DNA of 64,000 nucleotides, taken from NCBI RefSeq assembly GCF_033115175.1, contig NC_084827.1:57597201-57661200 (forward strand). Reading direction: 5' to 3'. Of this stretch, positions 22,581 to 34,344 are shown piece by piece. Position numbers and translations under genes: made by a program. The DNA is from Lepus europaeus (Eukaryota; Chordata; Mammalia; Lagomorpha; Leporidae). Under the pieces are notes generated by a model. The model had not been told where the DNA came from and did not search any database. It was given only the letters and a program-made list of their open reading frames with translations. Numbering within the stretch: position 1 is the stretch's first letter; each line of letters starts with the position of its first letter.

Positions 22581-22889
22581 TTTTTTTTTTTTAAAGACAG
22601 AGGGTCAGAGAGAAGGAGAAAAAGAAAGAGAAAGAGGTCTTCTAGTCACTGATTAACTCTCCAGATGGCCACTACATCTGGGGGTAGGCCAGGCTGAAGC
22701 CAGAAACCAGGAACTTCATTTGGGCCTCCCACATGAGTGGCAGGGATTCAAGAATTTGGGCCATTATTTGTTGCTTTTCCAGGCACATTATGAGGGAGCC
22801 GTTTTAGAAGTGGAGCAGCCAGGACTTGAACTGGTACTCCAATATGAGATACCAGCATCTTAACCTACTGTACCACAATGTTTGTCCCC
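22580..22889 (-). mobile_element. C-repeat SINE, minus half of a tail-to-tail pair
   Basis: Minus strand, poly-T, AAAGACAGAGGGTCAGAGAG to the head TACCACAATGTTTGTCCCC. AGATTTAATATTCAT (22220-22234) and AGATTCAATACTCAT (22890-22904) bracket both SINEs. The plus-strand copy therefore probably landed inside this element's A-tail. Confidence 0.9.
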
Positions 22890-23428
22890 AGATTCAATAC
22901 TCATAAGGTGACAATAACACCCAGAGTCATCTATACATTTGTTGCAGTCTCAGTGAGAATTCAAATGGCTATTTTACACAAGTTGGATAACTTATCTTCA
23001 AATGTATATGGAATTATAAGCAGCACAAGATAGCCAAAAGTATCTTAAAAAAGAACAAAGTTGAGTATTTCCTGATTCCAAAACATACTACAAAGTTATA
23101 GTAAATACATTAGTACCATACAAGGATTGCTGCATAGAACAATTGAACAGAAATATGTGTTCAGGTATAAAGCCATTCATCTGTGACACTGATTTTTTAA
23201 CAAAGGTAACAAAGCCTTTCCATGAGGAAAGAAATCTTTATAAGAAATAGTGCTGGGACAACTGGATATCCACATGAAAATGTAAGTAGTTGGACCCTTA
23301 CCTAATACCACATACAAACAACAAAAGTGAGACCGAAACTCGGAATGAGTCAGCAACCTGAATATAAAAGCTAAAACAAGAACATATTTAGAAGAAACCG
23401 TAAGAGAAAATTACATGACTTCAGAATT

Positions 23429-23710
23429 GGGCTGGCGCTGCGTTTCACTTGGCTAATCCTCCACCTGCGGCACCGGCACCCCGGGTTCTAGTCCCGGTTA
23501 GGGCACCAGTTCTGTCCCGGTTGCTCCTCTTGGGCCCTGCACCTGCATGGGAGACCAGGAGGAAACACCTGGCTCCTGGCTTCGGATCAGCTCAGTGCAC
23601 TGGCCATAGCGGCCATTTGGGGGTGAACCAACGGAAAAGGGAGACCTTTCTCTCTGTCTCTCTCTATATATATCTAACTCTGCCTGTCCAAAAAAAAAAA
23701 AAAAAAAAAA
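23429..23710 (+). mobile_element. C-repeat SINE with internal deletion
   Basis: The young-type head GGGCTGGCGCTGCGTTTCAC and CACCCCGGGTTCTAGTCCCG jump from TTGCTCCTCTT straight to GGGCCCTGCACCTGC, losing about 70 bases. It ends CTGCCTGTCC plus a 24-base A-run. Confidence 0.93.
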
Positions 23711-23893
23711 TTGAAAAAGGATCTTGGATCTGACACCAAAACATGAACATCCAAAGAAAGAAATGGATAAATTAGACTTCTCAAATAAGCAGGAGGCCAT
23801 GGGCCTGAGGCTGGCTCTTCCAACAGGTTGAGTTTCTGTAAGAAGATTTGAAACCTCTTTATGTATATAAACACACTGAGTGTGAAATTAAAA

Positions 23894-23955
23894 CTTTTTT
23901 AAAGATTTATTTATTTATTTGAAAGTCAGAGTTACACAGAGAGAGAAGGAGAGGC

Positions 23956-23989
<34 letters not shown>

Positions 23990-24246
23990 GTCTTCCATCT
24001 GATGGTTCACTCCCAATTGGCTGCAACGGCTAGAGCTGTGCCAATCCGAAACCTGGAACTGGGAGATTCTTCCTGGTCTCCCATGTGGGATGCAGGAGTT
24101 CAAGGCTTGGGTCATCTTCTACTGCTTTCCCAGGCCTTAGCAGAGAGCTGGATCAGAAGTGGAGCAGCTAGGCTTGAACCGGTGCCCATATGGGATGATG
24201 GCACCGCAGGCCGCGGCTTTACCCGCTATGCCGTTGCACCGGCCCC
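23894..24246 (-). mobile_element. C-repeat SINE
   Basis: Full-length minus strand, TAAAGATTTATTTATTTATT to the head GCCGTTGCACCGGCCCC. The GA tract is long. A separate T-run follows directly on its right. Confidence 0.95.
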
Positions 24247-24650
24247 AGAAATCTTTTTTTTTTTTTTTTTAACAGATAGATGGGTATCAGCCAACCATAA
24301 GCAGTTGAGTCAATCACAAGAAGCCAACAGATCAGACCATGTCCACACAAGCTACCCAGGTCACTGTGTGTAACCCAACAAACTACTTATGTACTTTTAT
24401 GTCAGTGTTCACACTGAGAGCTCACCTCCCACATCACAGAGTGCAGGTTTCTGAACTCTTTTTAATTTACCATGCTACTAATCCATGATTCCCTTGAATC
24501 AAACTCTGCTAAATTTAATTTGGTTATGGTTTTTTTTTTTAATAACAGACTTCATAAAGTTAGCAACTTTTGATCATCAAAGTACATTATCAAGAAAAAA
24601 GAACAAACCTATAAAGTCGGAGAAGATATTTGTAAATTATGTTTGATAAG
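24247..24650. other. Unassigned insert within the ancient L1
   Basis: Starts with an 18-base T-run (about 24253-24270) and then sequence I cannot assign. It interrupts the L1, so it is probably another decayed element. Confidence 0.4.
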
Positions 24651-24654
24651 GGTG

Positions 24655-25280
24655 TTGTCATGGGCTAACTATTCATGCTCCTCTAAAATCCATAGGTTGA
24701 AGCACTACTCTCTAAGGTACCAGTACTCTAAGGTGAAGAAATTGGGAGGTAAGTACATTTGGCTGGAATCATGAGGGTGGGACTGCAATGATGGGATTAG
24801 TGCCCTTCAAGAAAAGGAAGATAGATTAATAAAAGCAAATTAATAAAAGATAGATTCCTATCTTTTTCCACTTTGTGAAGATACAGCAAAAGATGTTCTG
24901 TGTAAACCAGAAAGGGGACACTCATCAGACTCCAAACCTTCTGGCATTTTTTAAAAAAATCATTTATTCATTTGAGAGGTAGAGCTACAGAGAGGGAGAG
25001 ACAGAGAGAAAGGTCTTCTATCCACTAGTTTACTCCCTAAATGGCTGCAATGGCCTGAGCTAGGAGCCAGGAGTCAGGAGTTTCTTACATGTTTCCAACA
25101 CAAGTGCAGGAGCTCAAGCACGCGGGCCATCTTCGAAGTGCTTATAAGCAGAGAACTGAACCAGGAAAGGAGGAGCTGGGACACGAACCAGCAACCATAT
25201 GGGATGCCGGTGCTGCAGGCTGAGGTTTAGCCTACTTAGCCACAGTGTCAGCCCCTGCCAATATCTTGAGAGGATTAAAT
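24655..25280 (+). mobile_element. MaLR-type LTR remnant split by a SINE
   Basis: GAAGAAATTGGGAGGTAAGT, AATCATGAGGGTGGGACTGC and GATGGGATTAGTGCCCTTCA follow the order of MST/MLT-type MaLR LTRs, as do GTGAAGATACAGCAA and CTTCTGGCAT. The LTR resumes after the SINE with TGCCAATATCTTGA. It is a solitary, non-coding LTR. Confidence 0.65.
24957..25255 (-). mobile_element. C-repeat SINE inside a MaLR LTR
   Basis: Minus strand, AAATCATTTATTCATTTGAG to the head AGCCACAGTGTCAGCCCC. It interrupts the LTR between CTTCTGGCAT and CTGCCAATATC. Confidence 0.93.
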
Positions 25281-25906
25281 ATCTAACTGAAAAAAGGTTT
25301 TACTAGACATTTCTCTAAAGAAGATGTGCACATAGCCAACAAGCACAAAAAGTTGTTAAATATCATCAGTCATGGTGGAAATGCAAATCAAAGCCAATAA
25401 GACACTATTTTCACGTGAACTAGGGTGGTAATAGTAGCACATTTTTAATAAAAAAAGAAAACTTTTGCTGAGAAGGTAAAGAAACTAGAATCCAATTGCT
25501 GGCAAATATGTCAATTAATTCCACTTTTATAGGAAAGGGTTTGACATTTCCTCAAATTACCTATTGCCTGGCAATTCTATCTATCCCTAAGTATATACCC
25601 AAAAGAATTGAAAATAGACACTCAAAGGATGATAGGTACACACATGTTCATAGCAATGCTATTTTCAACATACCCAAAAACCATAAACTTTTTGAGCAGA
25701 TAAACAAATTATGGTGCATAGAAACAAGAGGATATTATTCAGATGTGAAAAAGGATGGCGTAATCACGTGTGCTACTGCCGATAAACCTCAAAAAATCAT
25801 ATTAAGTGAAAGAAGTCAGACACAAACGGTCACACATGAATGTTACATTTTCCACTCTTACAGAATGGCTGCTGTAGGTAAACAGACGTAAAAACCATAT
25901 TGGTGG

Positions 25907-26165
25907 GGGCTGGCACTGTGGCACAGTGGGTTAACCCCCTGGCCTGAAGCGTGGGCATCCCATATGGGCGCTGGTTTGAGACTCAGCTTCTTCATTTCCA
26001 ATTCAGCTCTCTGCTATGGCCTAGGGAAGCAGTAGAAGATGGCCCAAGTCCTTGTGCCCCTGCACCCACGTGGAAGACCCAGAGGAGGCTCCTGGCTCCT
26101 TGCTTCAGATCAGCGCAGCTCCGGCCATTGTGGCCATTTGGGGAGTGAACCATCGGATGGAAGAC

Positions 26166-26196
<31 letters not shown>

Positions 26197-26260
26197 TCTC
26201 TCCTCTCTCTGTGTAACTCTGACTTTCAAATAAATAAATAAATCTTTTTTTAAAAAAAAG
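25907..26260 (+). mobile_element. C-repeat SINE with perfect TSD in an L1 3' region
   Basis: Full-length plus strand, GGGCTGGCACTGTGGCACAG to TGACTTTCAAATAAATAAAT. The 11-bp TSD CATATTGGTGG is perfect at 25896-25906 and 26261-26271. Confidence 0.96.
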
Positions 26261-26433
26261 CATATTGGTGGTTGACGGATCCTGAAGATAAGCCAGACAA
26301 GAGACTCCTTACAGAAGGCATAGTGCACTCTTGGTTTAATGAAAAGTTTTAGGAATTAGACTGAAATGGTGATACCATAACATTGAATGTGTACTAAATG
26401 CCAATGAATTGTACATTTAAAAGCAGTTAATTG

Positions 26434-26755
26434 AGGGTGAGAATTTGGCAGAGCAGTTATGCCATCCCTTTGGATGCCTCAAATCCCATGTCAGAGAGTC
26501 TGGTTCAAGACTTGGTTACTCTGCTTCCACTCCAGCTTCCTATTAATGAACATCTTGGGAGGCAGCAGATGCCATTGGATCAAATACTCAGGTCTCTGTC
26601 ACCCTAGATTGAGACTTAGGTTGAGCCCCTGGTTCATGGCTTCAGCTTAGCTTAGTCTGGCTGCGTGCACATTTGGGGAGTGAAGTAAATGGGAGATCCC
26701 TCTGTGTCTTTCTCAGTCTCTCTAATGAAGTACAAATAAGCAAATAAGATTTTTA
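26434..26755 (+). mobile_element. Old C-repeat SINE
   Basis: Plus strand, with a diverged head (GGGTGAGAATTTGGCAGAGC), CATCTTGGGAGGCAGCAGATG in the middle, and a weak CAAATAAGCAAATAAGATT tail. Confidence 0.82.
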
Positions 26756-26759
26756 AAAT

Positions 26760-28690
26760 CAATGGTTAATTTTATGTTAGGTGTTTCACCTTACTTTTAA
26801 AAACTCTTAAAGTGTGATTTATATTGAACTTGCAGGAAAAAAGATGCCCCATGCAATTTAATTTATAAGGAGACAGAAGCACAATAAAAAGGTTACAGAA
26901 GAAAGATGATACAGTAAAATAACTGCAAATCAGTCTAAATTATAAATATTAATAAAAATACAAAATCCTATATTAGCTGAGACCAACAACATTTTAAAAT
27001 ATAGTAACTTTTTACCAAATCAGGCTATTTTTTAAAAAAACTGAAAATACAGTAAAAATGTATTAAAATGATTAATCAGAATAACACACAACAAAATGCA
27101 GCCATAGAATTAATAATGGAAATGAGAAGTACTTTTATAACAATTAAAAATAAAATATCTATTTCCATTCCATATATAAATAAAATAAAACAAATGTTTT
27201 CATATAGGAAAGCACAGGGTAACAGTTTAATACTTTTCTGATGTGAAAATATAATTAGAAAACTCAAGAAAATTACCTGAAAAATAATTGCAGAAATGAA
27301 AAGCATCATTAGTTGGTCAGATTCAGAAGGAATCTGAATTCAGAAGGTTAAATTTTATGTATTATTGTTATTTTCACTAACTATTAAAAGAAAAAAACAC
27401 TTCAATCCAAAAAATGTATCCACAGGCAAGACGTTATCCTTACTTTGATAGTTATTAATTTATGTTTTATGATAAATATTTTCCCTATGTCATAGCATAT
27501 AAAATTGAGATTTATAAGCATTACACAATTTTTATTAATCTATGCTGTGTCAAAACCATTATTTGTATTTCCATCAATCCATTTTATTTGTTGAAATCAA
27601 ATAATGGGATCCAATCACTAATCTACATTACCACAAGAAGTGATTAAAGATGGCAAGGACTGACTAATGGTGTATACTCTCTGTGTCTTTATAATATTAG
27701 GATAATGACTGTTGAAACCCTGTAAATCAAAAATCCATATAAAAGTAAAACTTTCTTTGTTATATTCTTTTCTCCCTCCCTCCATCCTCTTATTAATATT
27801 CGATTTTATTGAGATCAGAATTTCTTTAGAACTGTTGCAGAACTCTGCTCTAATTCAAGTGTAGGACCCAGGACTCAAAAGTCACACACAGTACAAATTA
27901 ATACAAAAAACCTCACAAGGAAGAAAGTCAGATAGCAATAAAGACAAATGTAGAGAAAGATGAGAATGAATTGTTGATCAAAGCCATAAAACGAAACTGA
28001 ATGTTCAAAACATAAGCATTTTCTGAGTCTTTGATGAAACAGCTAGGAGGTGACGTTGGCATGCACGGAATGGACCTACAGAACCCAAGAGTAACGCCAA
28101 GTTCAGCTGTGCAGGAAGGCATCAGGTAATGTTTAGACTTTTGTTTACATCTTGCCAGCCTCTGAGATTTGAGATCAAACTTCTTTGAGGCCAGGTGCAA
28201 AGACTTGTAGAGTTAATACAATCCACCAAGAAGCAGAAAAGAGTCACTAAAGTACTGTGATGACTTAACATTTGCCAGTAGTACCATCTTTGTTCCTGCA
28301 GGATTACTCAAGGAGGGAAGGTGCCTTCACAGAACTCCACGAGAATCTGCGAAAAGGAGAAACTGATTTTATCATAACAACGGAAATGCATAAATCAAAA
28401 TGAGGATTTTTATCATTATGTTTGTCCAAACTGACACATAAAAGAAGATACTTTACAATATTTCTGCCAAATATATAACCAAATTATTCATTCTTCTCAA
28501 GATTAAAATAGATAGCTTTTTTGGTGAGAAGATTTTAAATTTATGTCTCCACACTTAGCGGATTAGGAAATAGAACGTTAATGCTTGAATCCCCCTCATG
28601 AAATGTGAGGAAATTAGCATATTTTCTGTTCTTCCCACTTGGTCCACCCCCATACCTCCTGGTTCTATTGGCATCAAATTGAATGTTATT
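26760..28690. other. Unique AT-rich DNA, no gene seen
   Basis: About 1.9 kb without a recognised repeat, apart from a weak AT-rich L1-like texture in the first kilobase. The longest frame is a 90-codon minus-strand one at 27928-28200. It has no recognisable domain and I do not call it a gene. Confidence 0.5.
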
Positions 28691-28692
28691 TT

Positions 28693-28732
28693 TTAAAAAG
28701 ATTTTATTGATTTATTTGACAGGCAGAGTTAC

Positions 28733-28776
<44 letters not shown>

Positions 28777-28996
28777 CTTCCTTCTGTTGGTTTACTCCCC
28801 AAGTGGCCGCAACGGCCGGAGCTGTGCTGATCCGAAGCCAGGAGCCAGGTGCTTCCTCCCTATCTCCCAGGTGGGTGCAGGGGCCCAAGCAGAGAGCTGG
28901 ACTGGAAGAGGAGCAACCGGGACTAGAACCAGCACCCATATGGGATGCTGGCACCACAGGCGGAGAATTCACCTAGTGCGCCATGGTGCCGGCTCC
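28693..28996 (-). mobile_element. C-repeat SINE with perfect TSD and (GA)n
   Basis: Minus strand, AAAAAGATTTTATTGATTTA to the head CGCCATGGTGCCGGCTCC, with an internal deletion after GGGGCCCAAGCAGAG. The 13-bp TSD TGAATGTTATTTT is perfect at 28680-28692 and 28997-29009. Confidence 0.95.
28735..28772 (+). repeat. (GA)n microsatellite in a SINE
   Basis: A perfect GA run of about 38 bases, expanded from the SINE's normal GA tract. Length variation between individuals is likely. Confidence 0.93.
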
Positions 28997-29159
28997 TGAA
29001 TGTTATTTTTATACAACCATAAATGTTACACCATTTTTATGTCATGTGACTGCTATTTTAAGAATTATAATAATTTAAACTATATATTATAAAGCATCCT
29101 ATTTATATTCATGATTTCATTTTTATTTACTTTTAAGTTGGGCTGTTCATTTTCTAATT

Positions 29160-29478
29160 TTTTTTTTATTTCTTCATTTTCCATTTATTTGAAAGGCAGA
29201 GACACAAAGAAAGATGGAGAGAGCTATTTCCATTCGCTGGTTCACTCTCCAGATGTTCCCAATGACAGAGCTTGGCCAAGAATCGGAAACTCCATGTGGG
29301 CTTCCCAAGTCGGTGGAAGGGACCCAAGGATGTAAGCCATCTGCTGCAGTCTCCCAGAGTGTGCGTTGGCAGAAAGCTGGATGAGAAGCTCAAAGAAGCC
29401 AGAGCTTGAACCAGGCACTCTGGTATGGAATGTGGGCATCCCAAATGGCAACTCAACAGCCATGGCAGATTCCTGTCC
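29160..29478 (-). mobile_element. Old C-repeat SINE
   Basis: Minus strand, TTTCCATTTATTTGAAAGGC to CATGGCAGATTCCTGTCC. It keeps CAGAAAGCTGGATGAGAAGC. Well diverged. Confidence 0.82.
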
Positions 29479-29479
29479 T

Positions 29480-29980
29480 TGATCGCATTTTTGAATGCAA
29501 AGGATGCTTTTGGTAAATTAAGAAAATCCCTAAGTTTTCTCTAACTAAATTTTGTTTTTTTCTAAATACAATCTGAGCTGCTTATTTGTTTTACTTTTTT
29601 CTATGATGAATCAGTGGTAATAAATCTCATATTTGAGATGTCTTTTCTTTGGATTCATATGACTTAACCAGACACCAACCTCTACATTTAACACAGATAT
29701 CCCTTCAGCGCTATGGACTATAGTCTAATTGGTTCTGCAAAATGAGCATGAGATTGCTGAGTAGATGTCTAAAAACATACTTTTTTCTCTAATATTTTGG
29801 TTAAGCCTAGATATCTGTAGGATATTTCTTTTTCTGCTTAGAAATACACAAATAATCAACCATGTAGCCTTGTGCTTGTTAATATAACCTATCCTTAGGA
29901 CGGACTAGTCAATGTTTACCTCCAAGATTTTTAGCAAAGGAATTTATTCACCTTATTTCCTCTGAGAACATCGAGCCTTT
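29480..29980. other. Unassigned sequence, no gene seen
   Basis: No repeat family, RNA gene or usable frame recognised in this 500-base gap. Confidence 0.5.
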
Positions 29981-29981
29981 C

Positions 29982-30311
29982 CTGGGCAGGCACTGTGGTT
30001 CTGTGGGTACAGCTGTCACTTTGGAAGCCAGCATCCCACAGTGGAGTGCCAGTTCAGGTTGCAGCTTCCTTCCCCTCCAGCTCCCTGCCAATGAGCTAAG
30101 TAAAGAAGCTGATGATGGCTCAAGAACTTGTGCCTCTGACACCCACATGGACACCTGGATGGTGTTACTGGCTCCTGGCTTCAGGCTGGTTCCAGCATTG
30201 GCTGTTGAGGCCAACTAGGGGGGTGAATCAGTGGATGGAAAATCAAACTCTCTCTCTCTCTCCCTGCTTTTCAAATACATAAAGGAATAAATAAATCTTT
30301 TTTTAAAAAAG
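29982..30311 (+). mobile_element. C-repeat SINE
   Basis: Plus strand, GGGCAGGCACTGTGGTTCTG to a tail with GGAATAAATAAATCTT. The middle has GATGGCTCAAGAACTTGTGCC. Moderately diverged. Confidence 0.88.
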
Positions 30312-30825
30312 AATATTGTCCCTTTCTTTATTATGTTCCTTGTTTAAGAAGCTCCAACTTTGCAAATTTAACCTGCTGTTATTAATCTCCCTAGAGTCAA
30401 TTCATTAGTTCTGACACCATTTGTAATTCTCACATTATCTGTAAATGAGAATTACTCTATTAGCTCCTATAGATGTATTTTCTTAATTTACAGTCTTAAC
30501 ATCTTGGCTTTAAGTATTGCTTTATTATATTAACACTTAATTTTCCTTATAGAATAAATAGTTTTTTCTTATATTATATTACTTCCTATTGCTAAATTTT
30601 CCTAAACTGTATTCTCTGAAAAGGTATGTAATTTTGTTTTCTTTTCTGTTTAAAAAAGAGATTTTCATGTCTTATGGTTTATTGGTGTATATTGTCATTC
30701 AGCTTTGGGTAAGAACATTTCTGAATTTTTTTTTTTGCCTGAAATAATTTTTCACCTGGTCATATCTAGGAACGGGGCAGATTGGGAGTGGATAAACACA
30801 ATGTCTGCCTTGGAAGCTATATTAT
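30312..30825. other. Unassigned AT-rich sequence
   Basis: No gene, RNA or identifiable repeat. It may be an unrecognised decayed L1. Confidence 0.45.
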
Positions 30826-31326
30826 GTGTGTGGTCCTCCCTCATCATCCACAAGGAATGGTTCTAGAACCTTCATGGATATCAAAAGCTGAAGATGCCCA
30901 AACCCTTTATAGAAAGGATTCTTTACATAGAATCTATATGTATCCTCCCATATTCTTTAAGTCATCTCTAGACTTATTTATAATATTAAATTTAACGTGA
31001 ACACCATGCAAATAGTTATTCTACCATATAGTTTAGGGAATAATGATATGTGTACATGTACACAAAGATGCAAAGGAGACATGGGGTGGGCAATGTACAT
31101 GGAAAAAGTACAGGAGTGAGACTGAGGATCGGTGAGATGAGGAGGGGCTACAGCAGGGTGTGTTTACACATCATTCTATTAATGTATATTGAAGATGTTG
31201 CTTGCCATGTGGTCAACTCAGGCTTTGATTTTTGAACTTTCTGTATTTTTTTTCCAAGCATTTTTAGTCTATAATTGATTGAATCCATGGATGTGGATCC
31301 ATGCATGAAGATGGAGGGTCTGCTGG
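30826..31326 (+). mobile_element. MER2/Tigger-like DNA transposon remnant
   Basis: The 5' part runs TGGTCCTCCCTCATCATCCA, GAATGGTTCTAGAACC, TCATGGATATCAAAAGCTGA. The middle has TCTTTAAGTCATCTCTAGAC and GTTTAGGGAATAATGA. The 3' part has TTGAATCCATGGATGTGGAT and GATGGAGGGTCTG. The two ends are roughly inverted copies of each other, as in non-autonomous Tigger (mariner-like) elements of the MER2 kind. The middle, 31040-31240, is unlike the rest and carries no transposase frame. Confidence 0.75.
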
Positions 31327-34245
31327 ATATCTCTATATGGTGGAGATAGCACATGGTGATGGACAGCTATATTTCTGTCATATCTGTCCCTCTGACCATT
31401 ACTTGTGAACATCTGTGTTGAAGATGGAATACATTTCCTCCTCTCTATGGAAAATTATCTGACGTTCTATCCAGTCACCATCCTCAGCTCAGAGTTTAGG
31501 CTCTCTGGGAGTTTGTTTAGTCTTCCCCTTCAATTCTGGATGTGGCTGTTTTTGGTCTTTAAAAGTTGCCTCATTTCATCCTCCACTGTAATGGTAAGAA
31601 GAAGATAAGTAATTTCTGCAAAATCAGAAAATAAAAATAAATAAATGCATGCCATGCACCCATACAGAAGAGAAATACCAGCTAGAATTTATCCTGGATA
31701 GGAGTTATTAAGCGCCTCGGGCCTGGAACCAGGAGAAACTCCTTGTTTGAAGCTGGGTCAGTGTCCAGAGTACAATTGCTTGTCCAGGATGCTCCATGTG
31801 CCCTTGCTCCTGCCTTCTAGGCTATGCTTCCTTTTTTCTCTTCCAGCTATGTCTGAGATGCTCATTGGGAAGGATGCTGTCCTCTGTGGATATGAGAAGT
31901 ATTTCAAAAAGCTGTAGAAAATAAAATTAATAGGTAAGTTGATTTTGGTGCAAAGGTTTTTGGAACCCATGCAACTTTTTAGAACAGGCATTTCCATGAA
32001 TATCTCAAAGATCCCATCATACTATTCTTTCCTTAGGCCCATCATTAAGAAATTATTTCTCAGCTCCAAACCAACCATTTTATCGCCTGTTTTGTGATAT
32101 TAATGCTGGAATATGTGAAGTACATTTCTGTTTTGTCAGCTGAGTCTCTGTTAATTTCTTCCAATAGGGGCACTGGAGAGAAGTTGTCAGGCAGAAGGGG
32201 AGGGAAGAGATTTGCTTTTTCCTGTCTGCTCCCTGGTAATCATTTTTCAACACAGCTGTAGTCACTGCTTTCTATAAACAGCTGATACAGTCTGGAGAGT
32301 GTCTAACATTTGCAGAGACACAAACAGCAGCTGAACAGTTCCTCAGCATCACATGTCTGAGTTCAAGGGGTTCCCACCTGGAAATTTCTGAGATTTTAAA
32401 ATTCCTAAACTTCCATTTGTTCCCCCATCTAGAGATTCTAGTATAGTATTTTCTCTTTGGAGTGACAATCTCTAAATACCTAGTTCTGCTCTCTTTTTGA
32501 AATTTTAGTTGGATAAAAATGGCTAGTTAGCCATTTCATGTCTGATTAGTACTTGTTGATGTTATATTTTCTTCTGGGATTTTCCTCTCTTATCTGGACA
32601 CTAGCTGATATAGACAAACTAGAAGAAGTATCAGAAAGTAGAGCCTCTGAAATGAGGTTCAAGGATATTTGCCAGATTGGATACCTGAGTTTAAGCGCAA
32701 AATTGGCTTTATGACAATGAATAATGGGATTCTCCCAATCCAAGGAATATTTTGACACACAATTAACTAAAATTTCACCTGTGCTTGATTAAGATAAACT
32801 ACAACTGAAGAGAGCATTTTCAGTAAATAATGGGTTGCTGCTCTTGACACACAAAGTCAGGAGGACTGTGATGCTGTGGTAATGGGGTGGATTCTTGTGA
32901 TTTTTCTGGAGCATCTGTAGAAAAAACAAAAGCCTCAATTAACTTGGATAAAGTCACAGAGAACTGGAGTGGTCCTATGAAAACCTAAATATCTTCTTAT
33001 TTCTTGTAGCCAGAGAGATAATTTTGCTGCAAATCAAAACCAAAATTCAGTTGTATGAGTTATAGTGTAAACTGAATTCACGGCTTCACTGTGAATTCTG
33101 AGAGTTGGACAGGAACTTCTGCTTGGGTTCATGTGACACGAAGAACTGTGGAACTCCAAGTCCCTAGGAGCTCCCCTGCATAGAGAAGCAGCTTTCTTCT
33201 CCCAAGTCTGAGAAGTCCAGCTCTTCTTTCCTTGAATATCCTGTAAAAAAAAATGCATATAAGATACTTACTCTATGTAGGGATATCAATTTTTTCCATG
33301 ATCTGACCCAAATTACCCTTCATTACTACTGTACCTCCAAAGGGGTGAGATATTAGCGTATTCTAGGGATCAAGTACACTGACTAATCTAGTAGGGGTTA
33401 ATTACCCACCCAATGAATTGCCAGGTATCCTTCATTTCAATGAACAGAAACCTGAGAAATATGGATAAAGGTACTTCAAACACTTTGTGCAAAAATGGAA
33501 ATGCAAGATAACTTTATTCTGCTGAAAAATCATCTTGAGATCTAGGCATACTCTTTGCATAATATTCACTTTCAATGAGATTTTTGAAGACCATGCATAA
33601 GATCACTCTAAAGTGGTATACCAAGGAAATCAAAATACAATAGTTGATCAGGTCTGCTTTATGGATATGGCAACTTATTAGAGCCTCTGAAAACTTTAGA
33701 TGCACAATTGACTAAAACCTGTACTTAACAATGACTACTGATTAATAAAGTTAAGATGCCAAAGCTTTCTTTGAAAAACATAGAGGGAGAAAGGAACCAC
33801 TTACTGAGATAGAAATGTTGGAGGAGATGGATCACATATATTTTCTCCCTCACTCCTCAAGACAGCCCAGAGATCATTCCCATCACTCAGACATTGAAAA
33901 TCCCTTAATGAAGGATTATCAACAAACCTGGAAAGTTCCACGAAGCCAACTTTTCTAGTCTGGGAAGGATGATGACAGAGTCCACCAGGGAATTTACTAC
34001 TTTTCAATGGAATTATAAGATCTCAGTGTAGCCAAATGGCAATATTTGACTGGCAAAGACATGATGCATGTGTTTCTCTTAATGATCAACAGAGAATAAA
34101 TGCTTATTATTCTCTGGCACTAACTAATTTGATGACAGTAATTTTAGGGATGAAATAGATGAAAATTTCTGCAATATCAGAGAAAACTCCTGTCTGATGG
34201 GTTGAGGCTCTACAAAGGATGTACACGCCTTCTCACTCTACTGTC
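31327..34245. other. Unique block with minus-strand splice-like signals
   Basis: About 2.9 kb with no repeat I recognise, which is rare in this window. On the minus strand, strong acceptor-like sites (pyrimidine tract plus CAG) occur just right of 33240 (TTTTTTTTACAG) and near 31912 (ATTTTATTTTCTACAG). A minus-strand frame of 68 codons at 33801-34007 includes a GTAAGTGG donor-like site near its 3' end. None of the short translations resembles a family I know. It could hold exons of an unrecognised transcript or be a decayed retroelement. I do not call a gene. Confidence 0.4.
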
Positions 34246-34260
34246 AAACTAAGCCATTTT

Positions 34261-34299
34261 TTAAAGACTTATTTACTTATTTGAAAGTCAGAGTTACAC

Positions 34300-34344
<45 letters not shown>

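Larger units (their letters stand above)
20740..26430 (+). mobile_element. Ancient L1, RT to 3' UTR, heavily interrupted
   Basis: Segments between SINEs follow an ancient L1 on the plus strand. An RT segment at 21238-21440 includes ATTGATATAGAAAAGCC, coding for a decayed IDIEKP. Later ORF2 lies at 21800-22215 and 22905-23428. The C-terminal region lies at 25290-25895 (TATACCCAAAAGAATTGAAA, GGATATTATTCAGATGTGAA). The 3' UTR is at 26272-26430. Everything is frame-broken. A MaLR-like LTR (24655-25280) and seven SINEs lie within it. Confidence 0.7.

Noticed and set aside
33034..33258. Possible exon after a strong acceptor-like site
   Set aside because: The frame is short and no known protein resembles it. 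I left it as a finding and not as a CDS.
32540..33800. Apparent local duplication (AGAGCCTCTGAAA and CACAATTRACTAAAA at both ends)
   Set aside because: The two short matches are spaced differently (about 118 and 22 bases), so they are not collinear. Probably chance.
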